Shown piece after piece: positions 36,301 through 48,300 of a stretch of DNA of 64,000 nucleotides. Origin of the DNA: Luscinia megarhynchos (lineage: Eukaryota > Chordata > Aves > Passeriformes > Turdidae). The stretch is taken from assembly GCA_034336665.1 (NCBI GenBank), contig CM067570.1, positions 19,172,502 through 19,236,501 on the forward strand. Reading direction: 5' to 3'. The first letter of the stretch is position 1, and each line of letters opens with the position of its first letter. The notes under the pieces are model-generated. The model saw only the letters and a program-made list of their open reading frames with translations. It searched no databases and was not told the origin of the DNA. Position numbers and translations under genes: made by a program.

Positions 36301-39300
36301 CCAGTGAAAATAAAGAGAATTAAAGAAGTTTTCAGGAATGCCATGCTAGAATGGGTTTCTGTGGTTGTTTGAGCTTTTGGTGTTGCAGGGTTTGGGTTTT
36401 TGGATTTTTTTGCTTAATTTGGAGTTCAGTTAGGAGCTGTCAGTCTGCAGATCCTTGGTGCCCATTCATGCTTACTTGGAAAAAGCAGCTTTTCTCACCA
36501 GCAGATGATCTTGGGTATTTTCTAAAACACTTGGTATCTATGCCACTACTATCTAGTGTGGGAGAAGCAAAGATAGGTACTGATAGAAATTAGTTGCTAA
36601 AGTTGACTTCATACACTGGCAAGTTTGGTGTAGAGGGTAATCAGCTACTTCATCAGCAATTAAGACTTAGTAAAGAATGTAAGAGATTTTGTAAAGACTA
36701 TCCAGTCTTAATGCCTTAATAGGCTTTTCCTGACCTTCATGGTTTTTTTATTGATTCAAGTCTACTGGATCAGGGATGAGTGGGAAGATGATGTCAGCAG
36801 GTCTTTGCAGCTGCTGTTGCTAGGTGGACCATGTAAATCTCTACCAGGAGAAAAATACTAACAATCAAGTTCCATCTGGTTGTATCAAGTGGTTTTAGTT
36901 ATAATCCACATTCTTCTTGGTAGTCCCAGGAAACTTAGGGAGAAGAAGGGAGAAGTATCCCTAGTCTGGTAAGATCCTCACAGTTGACACGAGGATGTTT
37001 TTAATTCTACCTGCAGTGAACTGCTGTGTCACTGTGTGATATTTTCACGCTGTAAATATGAATACTAATTTAGAGAATGTAAAAAGGAAAATCTGGATCA
37101 AGACAGAAAATTCCATGACAGCAGTATATGTCCTAAAATAGAGAGAGATTGGTGTATAAATACATTAGACTGTTAAAAGCAATACAAAGGTAGCTAATTC
37201 CTTAGTTTTCTTTGTTTTCATTCTGAGAGCACGTTGCTCCACATTGTGGAATTGGAATTAATAACAAAAAACATCGTCTGATTTGAACTCTGGTAATTTG
37301 AGAGTTTACTTCACCAGTCAAGAGACCAGAAAAAAACAAGTAGAGAAAAGGCAGCAAAACTTACGTAGAAATTTGGGATCACTTTGGCAGAGATCAAACC
37401 AAGATTACGAGTGAGAGCAAAACTTAAATCTAAATGCAGCTTCCTGAATCACTCATTTTTGTCCATTGAGCACAGCAGTTTTAGAATTTCTACTATTCAT
37501 CTATCAAATTGCTGTCTTTTTGTGTCTTGAATTTAGCCTTTTGTGCTTTGTATATCACACTAAACCTGAAAAGGGCTGTGAAATTGCCTTTGTGGGCTCC
37601 TGCTTTTTGCACTGTAACATAGCAGAATATTTTTAAGAGCTTTGCAAATATCTGTAAAATGAGTGTGCTTTATTATTAAAAACAGTAAAGAATGCAGGTG
37701 CTGATGCAGTGTGATATATAAAGTACTCATTATCTTTGGGGCTTGTGAGAGGAGCAATATTATTGTGCTCTTTTACAGCTTCAGTCCCAGTGCAAAGACA
37801 GTGCCTTATCCATTGAGCTGCTCTTTTGGAAATACAGATTCCAATTGAGTTTATTGCTCCTCTCTCACAATAGATTAACTTCAAGAAGTAAAGTCTACCC
37901 AGAACAGAAGTGACAATAACAATAACAATAGAGTTATTTTCATCATTTTTAGAAATGGATTAAGGAATGCTAATACAACTGAAAGCTAATTCTACTTGCT
38001 AATCTAGATGATTCTATGAAGCGTTGTTTGAGCTTTACATGTATTCTGTGAAAACAAAGACGTAAGCTGAGAGAATTGTGACAGCAGTGCGTCAGTGTAG
38101 GTAATACTCGAGCCTATGATCATATTTTAAAACGGTAATAATCTTACCCACTCAAATTTCTAAATTTTAGAATTCTGTCAAGCCCCTGGTGACTTGCAGC
38201 AATAAGTTATATACTGCATCCAAACTGTGTGATTTTTATATTTATTCCAATTATCTCGATGCAGCGTGCCTTAAATATTACAAAGTTATTAGAAGAGGAG
38301 GATCATATTCAAATTATTTCAAATTTTGTTGCTGCTGCACTTTCTGAAATTAATATTCTTCCTACAAAAATTGGTTAAGAATGATCTTTTGGTAACTGAG
38401 CTACAAGCAGGTGGTGCCTTTCCCCCGTACAAGGGTGGGCTGTCTGGAGAGATCGGCTGGAAGATGGGCTGTGAGGGCAGAGGGCTTGGGGATATCTGGT
38501 GAGGTTATGGCCTCCCTTCCCACTCCTCACAAGCCTGGGCAAGATTGATGTTTGTAGGGCATTGTCATGGTCATGTTTTGCTGCTAGTTGTTTAAAAGCA
38601 ATCCTTACATGTATTTTAAAGGTTCCAAGTAGGGTATAAGAAAATAGGAGGACGTTCTGTGTTTTTATGTTTATGTTTTGGAATTACGCATTCCACAAAT
38701 ACATGGGAAGAGCTCTCTGGTATTCCTTTGGCTAGAGGCCGGTTTCTGCCAGTCCCTCAGGCATAAGGACGTGCTGCAGCACCAAGCACTTGGTGCACAG
38801 TCAAGTTGCCAGTTCTTGCTTTCCAGTGCTCTGGTGTTTTCCTTGGCTTTCTCCAGTACTTTGTAGTCACAGGAGGTGGGAAGTAAAGCAGTTGGAGTGG
38901 CTGTGGTGTAAAGCAGAAATAAAGCTCAGTGTGTGCCTGTGGCAGGAGCTTTTCCAAGCAGTGGGGCTGAGGCACTGCCAGCAGAGCCCTGAGGGCCGGA
39001 GTTGACTGTGCCGAGGACTGGGCTGTGCCCAGGGCCGGGTTCTGAATGCACTGCCCTGCTCAGGAGCCCCCGGCTCAGGAGCCCCACTCAGGAGCCCCTG
39101 CCCAGTGAGCCCCAGCTCAGGAGCCCCAGCTCAGGAGCCCCTGCACAGGAGCCCCTGCTCAGGAGCTGCCGGGCCTTCCTCGCCGCCCAAACGTGCTGCG
39201 CTGTCTGACACAGCTGCCGAATGGCATTTCCTGGCAGATGCAGTCCATAAATGCTACACGTTTGGAGATTACAAATAAATCCTCCAGTGCTAGAATTTAA

Positions 39301-42300
39301 TGCTTGCCTGCTTAATTTCATATTAGTAAAAGCTCGAGAGAGTAGCTGTTAAAGGAACAGGGGATGAATTAATTATTCTGAACAGTTTTCAATTTTTTTT
39401 TTCTTCTCATTGTGCATAGTTGCCCATTTTTGTTTAAAGCAAGGAACAGTTGAGGGGAAAAAAACCCACTCATTTTAGTGAATAGGCAGGAGGGAAGGGA
39501 CAGATATTTTCTTGGGTTTCATTCCAAATAAAACCATGCTTGAGGGTTTTTGTTTTTATTATTTTGATGGACCATAAGTATATTTTCAGAGTTTTCAACT
39601 TCATCAGCAAACCAGTGTTTTGCTAAGAATCTCTTGCCAGGAGGAAAGATGACTTATTTTGTCCTCATTGAGTTTTTATTCAGAAAGCAGGTGGCAGCTA
39701 TCAATTCCAATGCCATCTACAGCTCCAATTATTTTACAAACCCCAGGAGCTAATTACAGCCTTCGGGCTCTGGCAGTCAGCTGATTTCATCATGCGACTC
39801 TCTTGGCCATTGCGTACCTCTGACTAATTGTCTATTTATGGAAAATAAATTAATAGCTGCTATTTCTACTTGAAATAGAGGACCTGTGAGTGTGTACGTT
39901 GAGCAAGGGGGTTTTAAAGAGAGGGAGAGAGATTTAGAGAGAAAGATGTAAAAGGATCAATTGAAAGAATAAGGGGTGGACAGGGAAGATGATGTCAGGA
40001 TACTAAGAGAAAAAGTTAAAATGAAAGGGAGAAAGGAAGCAGGGTCCTAGAATATTGAACAGGAGAAAAGCATGACACCAAATAGCAAGATACAGTGTGA
40101 CAGGAAGAAAAAAGTGAGCAAAATTGTGGGAAATGATGCTTTAATTATTTCAGTATAAACCTATGAAGATAAAGATTAGTTGATAAAAAGTGAAGTCTGA
40201 ATCCTGAGTAGTCCCTGATCTAGTTGAAGCGATCCCTGCTCATTGCAGGGTGCTTGGACTAGATGACCTTTAAAGGCTCCTTCTGTCTCAAACCATCCTG
40301 TGCTTTTTGTTGCATGTACGTTTCTGAAAATGCTCTTGACCTAGATGGTGTTTGCCTTCTTGGGTGGCTTAATGGAAGGAAGGGTTAGATGTTGTCTTTA
40401 TTTGTGTGATCATATGATTCATAGATAAATATAAAATGTGCATTTTAATATAAAAGCACTGCAGTAAATCTCCATGAGTAATTGTGCATCCTCTGTTCGA
40501 AAAATTCTACAAGTGTTTTGCAACAGAAGTACAGAAGGTTTTGAAATGATGAATATCAGCAAACTCTGCCTGCAGGTTGTACAGACAAATCTCTGACATT
40601 ATAAAGACTGTTGCTACTTTAGTGTCATTGACATGTAGTCAGAAGTTTGTTGGTTTGGGGATGTTTTTTGTCCAAAAGTTACCTACGAAATAACCATATG
40701 AAGACAGAAGGAATAATGAAGCTTTTAAAGATGGACAGCAAAACTGATCCTGCCAGAGGCCAGAACTGATAGCAATTTTAGATTAAATTTCAAATATGTT
40801 GTGCACAGAACTTAACTGTGAGAGAGAAGAATGAAAGCTCAAAGTATATCAGTTAAAAGTATATCAGTCACTGTTAAGAAGAATTGTTTAGGAAATCACC
40901 ATTTCTGGCATAAACTAGAGAGGCAAGTGAAGTGAGTGTGGAACCTTGGCCGCATAACAGCATGCTAAACAGGGTTTTTTAAACAGGCCTGTAATTAGGT
41001 ACCTGGAGCACCAAAACAACTGAGATCTGGTCAAAGCTTTCTAAACAGCCTTTCTCTGAAACATTTTTCTGTATATATACGTGTGTTCACTGCCTTCTAT
41101 TGAAATCTTACTTCTCTTCAAATCTTGTTTAGGGACATAAATCAATCCTTAAATAAAAATGTGCCTTTTAGGGTACCAGCTTATTTGGAATGATGTGACA
41201 GGCTTCTCAGAATCTTGTAAAATACATGATGGCTATTTAATGTAAAATAGTTCATATCACTGTATATAATACTGAGCAATCTGTCTTCTTCACCTTTCAG
41301 ATCAGCTGTTTCACGTGTTGGCCATGCACATGCGCCTCTACAGTATAGACTCTGCATACAATCCCTGGAGAAAACTAACTCAGCCGTTGCAGGATAAAAA
41401 TTCAGAGCAAGTATTTTAATTTACCCAATATCAGTTTTACATGGTGAAAGAAACGTCCTTACAGAGGGACTTTGGGTAACTTTCTGTCTTAATTGAAATT
41501 CTCTGTGAGGTATGCTGATGGATTTAACATCTAAAAATTGTATGTATGAATTTGTAAAAAATATGTTTTCTGATTTCTTTTACATAAAAATCTGACAAAT
41601 ACCAGTTTTGAGCTAAAGTTTAAATATACCTCATGCAGGCTTAAGCACATGCAAATTTAATAGTACTGGGTAAGTGGATACGGTGCTGCTGTTCATGATA
41701 TGGATGCTCAACACAATTTACATTGAGATAAGTTGGTAGTTTATTGAAAGTTGAGTAATGATTAATAGCTGTAAATAAGTCTGATATATGGGAGAAATAA
41801 TTATATTTTAGGCTATAAGTTTTCATCAAACTTATTATTTTTAGCAAGTTATTTACCTGAGTTAGCTTTTAAAACATGAACTTTACATACACAGGTGTAC
41901 AAGGATTAACAATTTAATAAATTGAATAAATTGAACCATGTACTTTGTTCTGCAAGAACTCATCTCCTTGCTTGACTTAAGACCCATCACTTTTCAGATT
42001 CTGCCTTCATGACGAGGAGAAAGGTTTCTTGCCTAAAAGCAGATTGATTTTTCTTCATAAGAGGAAAACAGTGCATTTTATTTCTCTTAGCACCTTGAGC
42101 ATCTTCTTCATACTAAGCTCTTCATTTTGTGTCTTAAAATTATGTCAAAAGACTGTCCTTTTAGTGCCTATCCATCTGTGTGTTTGTCAGTGTTTCTAGG
42201 AGCCTGAGGTAGAAAGCATCATGCAATTTTAAAAACTGATCTAAAATAGTGATGCCTGCCACAGTCCTAACTGCGAACTGGAAAGACTGTTAAAGCAATT

Positions 42301-45300
42301 GTTCTCATTTCTAGTCTAAGATTTTATTGTTCTCTTGGACCTAGGCTTCTTTTTGCAATGAACATAAGATTATTGGAGTTATTAAAGAGATTAATTTATA
42401 AACCATTAGAAGAAGATAGCATCCAACATTTTATAACCTAAAAACCTATGCTGTTCAGCATACATTCAGACTGCTTTGGGGGTCTGTTTTCATGTGATTC
42501 TGATTGAGACCTGACCTAGACTGAGCAGTGGGGTGATGCTAATAAATTTGGTGTGTGGTTGGCTGAGTTACATGATGCAGAATTAAGATCATGTATCTGT
42601 CAGAATGGCTGTAGAATTAAGATCATGCATTTCCCATTTTGGCATTTGAAGGGCTTGCTGGCTTTGGAAGCAGTTGTTAACAAAGGGGGCTTGCAGAGCT
42701 GATGGAGTTCACCATGCATTGGTCATGTCAGGGCTCAAATGCAGTATCTTAGATTTCATTCGGCAATATTTTAAATCACTTGGAAATTAATGGTACTGAA
42801 GGTCTGTAATGCCTTGCTTTCCAGAAAGGGTTGCATGCTGGGAATGCATTTGAGCTGTTCTTGTGTTTTCTGGCAGTGTTTCATGGCAGACTTGATGCTA
42901 CTGGTTTGGCACAAAGTCCTAAATGGTTTGTAGGAAGTTACAACTGATACAGCATCCATTTAGCTATGAAATAATTTACTGGTGAGATGCACACATACTT
43001 TTGAGCTGGAATATTTTTGCTCACTCCTTGGAATGTTTTTCCTTCCTTAGTCTGCAGGCACCAGAATGCTACAAAGGAGGCAATTTGAGGACATGTTTTT
43101 CATGTATAAATTGGAGCATAAAATGAGTGTCTGTAATTATACTGCAGAAATCTGAAGTGGTAGTTTGACTTGAAGATGGCATTCACAGGATTGGTGTGTA
43201 TGATCTGATTGCACACTTCTTAGAGTCACGCCGTCTTTTGAGAAATACAGAATAGCAGATTTTTCAGGTACAGGAAAGAGTGCTCAGAGCAATTAGATGA
43301 CACATTGCTGAAGACTGAAAAAGCTTAAGAGGATGGTAGAGAAATAATCATTTCAGATTTTAGATGTGAATGGCATTCTGCCACTTTGAAGTTAACCAAG
43401 TCATCTAAATCATCAGCCTGACCTGCACATGAGACTTCAAGCAAAGACTTATGGGGAAAAATGTCAGTGAGAGAAAAAGTTCTCTATTTTCTGACTGTAT
43501 TACTGTAATTCCAAACAATTTAACTTTAGGGAAACCATAGAAGTGAAGTAACTTCAAAGCAATATGCCATCTTTTTCTATTAAATTTTCACTTTAAATTA
43601 TTATTTGAGTTGAAAGCAGTTTTCCAGAGAAGCTAGTTTAATCTTCATTTATTTAAAAGGATTATTTTCACAATGGAAAGAAAAAATCTCTGCACTACAT
43701 GCAAAAATCTATGGAATTTTTTTGTGCAAGTGCCATTACATTATCTTCTCACCCTCATTTAATTATATCTATTTCTTTTAAATATGCATAAATATTTACA
43801 AGTAGAACTACCCACATCTAGAACCCACAATTTTCATCTTAGTTTTCTAAAACTTAACTGTCATTCTTCATAAACAATGCCTTAGATTTCCTGTGTCTGG
43901 GAGAACTATCAAAGTAACTTGTACTCAAAGTAACTTGAGAGTCTCACAGAGTTGCTTCACTGTACTTCCCAAAACCACCAATTTCGTCTGGTGTCTTCTG
44001 CAGTTGTGTTTAGATTTCCTTGTAGCTGAAAATGGCAACTGAAAGGAAGGATAGGAAGAAGCTCAAGCAGCCACAGCAAGGTAAAGCAGAAATAAGGAAA
44101 ACTTGAGCAAGAAGATAGCCTATCAAAAAGGGTCTAAATAATGTGAGCGGTTTGGAAGATGAGGGGCGAAAAGAAGCTAAATCTGGTGAACTGTGAATGG
44201 TTTAGTAGATGATTTCTTCTGTGCAGTTTATGTTGCAAAATTCAATATACGCTTGGTCCCACAGGCTGTACTTAAGCAAATTGTTCTTCTAGGGACAGAT
44301 CTGGTTTCAATAGTGATCAAATAAACAATATTGTGGTCCAAAGGGAGAATAATAGCTTCTGGCAGGGGGCAGGCAAGGAGCAGCTGGAGGCAATAATTAC
44401 TAAACCTAGATGTGAATTTAATGGACTAGTCCAAATAGTCACAGTTTCAGGAAAAACAAACATGAAATGAAAGGATATACATGATTTTTGAAATTTAAAT
44501 ATCTACAAAGGCTAAAATTTTTGCGTCTATTTTGACAGATGGAATATGTCAGCAAAGAATGGATTGGTAAAACATTAAGAATCTTTGCAGTAGAAGCACT
44601 TGGAGGGTGGAACTGCATGATAAACTGAAATGCTGGGTTATTTTTACTACAGTGTTTCGCTGATGCTTCATTCTAAGCTAGATCACTTCAGAGACTGTTG
44701 ATGGTGTCATACTGGGGCAACAAACTGCAGCTCAGGGATAGGACTGAGCAGCTGTGCGATAGGAACCTCTTTAGTCACATCTCCATCACAGAAACTGTTG
44801 TGAAATGGGGAAAAAGCCCACAGTTTTTATGAAGATACTCTGAGGCAGAGAGAGTGAGATGGTGGGATAGCAGGGTTAGTTAAGGTTTATGCAAGAGGTG
44901 GTCTATACATACACAGAACAGACAGAACTTATGCAACAGGACTTATGAGATCTATTCCATGCTACAGAAATCCTGCCCGAAACAGCTGTCTCTCAGGGCA
45001 TATATTGCAGTACATAGGTTTTGACAGTAGCTCCAAATACTCCAGCTTTGGAGTATTTGCTATTGGCTTTTTCTTCCTTCCCCTGCACTACAGCTCACCA
45101 TCTTCTTTGGCTGTGTTGATGTAACTTGAACAGGCTGCATGAACAAAGTCAAGCAAGGAATCCGTGTTTTTACAAAGGTTAAATTGAGTGAGTTTGGGAA
45201 CGGGTGACAAGGGACTGCTGGGGGCACTGTGGTAAAAGAGAACAGGAGATGCCCAATGTTAGTACTGTCAGTGAATGTGTGATGAGAAACTGACCTGCTG

Positions 45301-48300
45301 TAAAATATGCTGTGACACAATGAAGAGCAAATATGAAATGGTGATTATATCCTAAGGTGCAGCCAGAATAAATAGTAGAATTCTGCTTTCTTGCAGTGAA
45401 TATCAGAAGCTGTGTATTAGCTTGACCTTTCTGCCATCTGGGATTTGTGGGCTTTACTTCTTACCCTGCAATTGTGAAGAAAATATAAGTTTACCCTAGC
45501 TGATGAAGCCTTAGTTTAGGTGTACCTATATCCCCATGTCTCAAATTTTCTGTGTCTGACAGTTCAAAGAGGTGTGAGGCTCAGAACTTTTATGTTACTT
45601 ACTGAATTTCTACCTTTATAATTAGTTGGAGTTAGCATTAACCAAAAACTTCTAAGTGTCTCTGGTTGAGAGAAGAGGGAGTGGGGAGCATAAATATAAG
45701 GAACCATCATAAGCAAAATGCTGCTTATTGCCGAGTACAACAGAATTTCCCATTTCTCTGTATCCATTCCCAAAAAGTGACTACTCTCAGCTCTCAGGAG
45801 GAGGATGCAGAGTTTCTTAGCTGTCATGTGATAGGCAGCCCTTGTTTTGGCACAGAGAGAGGTGCAGCTCAATTACCTTGGGCTGGAGGACAGGTCATTT
45901 CCATAGAGAAAGCTGAGCTTTGCATTTTTCATTTTAGGCTGTGTTCATTTTGCAGTGTATAGTTTATTTTCACCACCAACTCCCTTAAAAAAATTGATTC
46001 AGTATACAACTGTTACACATCTGAATCATTTTGTATTACTTTGGCCCTGTTTGCTGTTGTACTTGCTTTCTTTTTGTTAAGTGCTTCTGTGGCACAAGGT
46101 TTTGTAGTCAGATTTATCAAGCTTTCATAGATGCATTGGGGATTAACAGAATGGACAATTTCCATAAAACACATTTCTAAACACATTTTCTAATTTCAAT
46201 TTCATTGTCATAATGAAGAAGTTTCTGAGGCTCTTTAACAAATGACAGCAGTTTTTAAGTGCTTTATGTGCTGCAGTACTTGATGTAAGCAAAAGCAGCT
46301 TATCTAAACCCCTGACATTTAATGTAGCTTCGCTTCTCAGTTCTTATGAACTGGATAAATTAGAAAAGTAATTCAGTTGGTCCTGCATGTGCAAATGAGT
46401 TCATTTATGTGTGATGTTGCCAGTCAATTATGGTATTCTCTGTGTGTGTGTGTATATATATATCTACACATATATTTAATAATTTTGACAGAACTGGTAT
46501 TTGACCTAATTGGTACATGACTGTTAAACAATATTGAAACCTCTGTCAGAAAGAAGCATTCAGCTAAATGTGATCAGAGGGAGTCAGATTTTTAAAATGT
46601 TGTTCAAAATAAAATTTTTCCTAAGTTTATATATAATTTAAGAATTAAAGATGAGAAGTAATTTAAGGGATGTCCATGGTTTTAAAGTTATTATACAATG
46701 AGGGTTATTTTTAAATTCAGTGTTGTAGACCATAAAGTAGAACTAGCTGTAGGTAAAAGTAGAATTAGAGAGGCATAGTGAGATGAATATCTTCATGGTG
46801 TGTATAATTTTGAAAATTAAGCTTGTCAGAGTGATACAATTTTTTCCGCCTTTATCTTCTTTAGAATTCAATATACTGATTTTTAGGATACTTGGGTTTT
46901 GTTTAGGAGGCTCATACACACACACACTCACATATATATATATGTATATATCTACATTACAGTGGTTTGAAACAATAATTTTATTAAATGATTGATTACA
47001 GCAGAAGGGTTATAGATGGTGTTTATTCTGTAGGTGTCTAGGTTCATTAATTCAAAAGGACCAGTTAGACCATGTTTTCTGTCACTTCATTTTACAAGAC
47101 CAGTCAGCCATGTGACCATAAGTGCTCTTTTAATCCTTATGACTTTAACCATAATCTTTTAATCTCTTGTATGACTGCTTCCGTGTGTTAAAATTTGTAT
47201 CCACAGATGACTCCTGGCCATGCCTTCTGTAGAGAGATGCCTAAGTTTTCAGGAAATCAGAAACTGTGTAGTCTTATTTCAAAAGCAGGATCATGATAAA
47301 CTGTTTGAATCCCCAAAGCTGCTAGAGGACACTAAAGATCCCGTGCATGCATCCATGTACCACCATGTGTGGGCAGCCTTCTGCAGTACGTGATCTGCAA
47401 GAGCTCAGTTTGTTCATTTGCAGCACTGGTGGCCATTGGTAGAGGACTCTGCTTTGCCTGGGAGATTGAGGGTCAGTGAACCCAGGAGTTTGCAGTGTGG
47501 CTCCTACAGCAGAGGTCTCAGCAGTACCCAAGGGCAGTAAGAACCCACACAGCTCTTTGCAGCTGTGCGTTGCAGAAGGGGAAGGCTGTGTATTGTATTT
47601 TATCTCAAGTTGCTCCTGCTTGAGATCTCCATCATGCCCCATATCAGTTAAAAGAGGGAAGAATGATTTTTTCACCATTTGATTTTTTTTGCCTTTTGAC
47701 TCAGCTGTTGAACCTGAAGAATACTGTTGGTTGGAATTCTAGTGAATATTGCTACACAAATCTAGAAACTACCTCCTATCTGCAAGCATTTTCTCCTTTT
47801 TAGTGTAGGAAAACAAGCTGATATTACGTCTGTAAATCTGGATAGTTGAAAAGTTTGCACTATCTCTGTGCTTATTTGCTGTCCTTCTAGACATCCAGGG
47901 AGTTTAGTAAAGACTGTAAGACTGCATAATCCCACCTGTCATGGATGCTTGAGCCTTCATTTCTTTACATGAAGGAAAGCAATAGCTTTTCAAAGCTGTT
48001 TTCCAGTAGGAGCATTCCCTGTAACATTAAAGGTATTTTGGGGATTCATTATTGTTACAGCCTGGTTACATGTATAGGTGTGAAATGCCATGCTTTGGAA
48101 ACCAGTTCGACTGTTTGACTATCCTTGACTCTCTATATAGACATAATGAGTTCAGGCAGCTTTGAATGTTTTAAAACATTTCAACAGAATCATGTACCCA
48201 AATGGTAGTTTCCTCATGAGTTATTACATGAGTAACATTAAATTTTTGAATTGAGATCAGTTTTAAAATTGAGATCAGTTAGCAAATTGTCAGGTATTAG

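Larger units (their letters stand above)
33835..41300 (+). other. UBR3: UBR3 intron 20 of window (7.5 kb)
   Basis: The largest intron in the window (gtaagt to cacctttcag). Contains two CR1 fragments, a T/G-rich stretch at about 35585-35665, a tRNA-like antisense fragment at 37741-37835, a GC-rich part with a minisatellite (38730-39250) and a stretch with the look of conserved regulatory DNA (39600-39900). No coding exon recognised. Confidence 0.8.

Noticed and set aside
37741..37835. Functional tRNA gene on the minus strand
   Set aside because: Only an A-box-like part is visible; no B-box, T-arm or closed acceptor stem.
39002..39321. Pro/Ser-rich open frames on both strands
   Set aside because: They are translations of the GC-rich minisatellite and its flank.
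41407..41416. Ordinary GT donor for exon 21 at 41411
   Set aside because: It breaks the UBR3 frame after joining to exon 22 (CAA GCT GGT AAG TGA); the GC donor at 41407 keeps it.
47322..47682. Overlapping open frames of 118 codons (minus) and 68 codons (plus)
   Set aside because: No family resemblance, no splice context and both strands open over the same bases, as expected from local composition.
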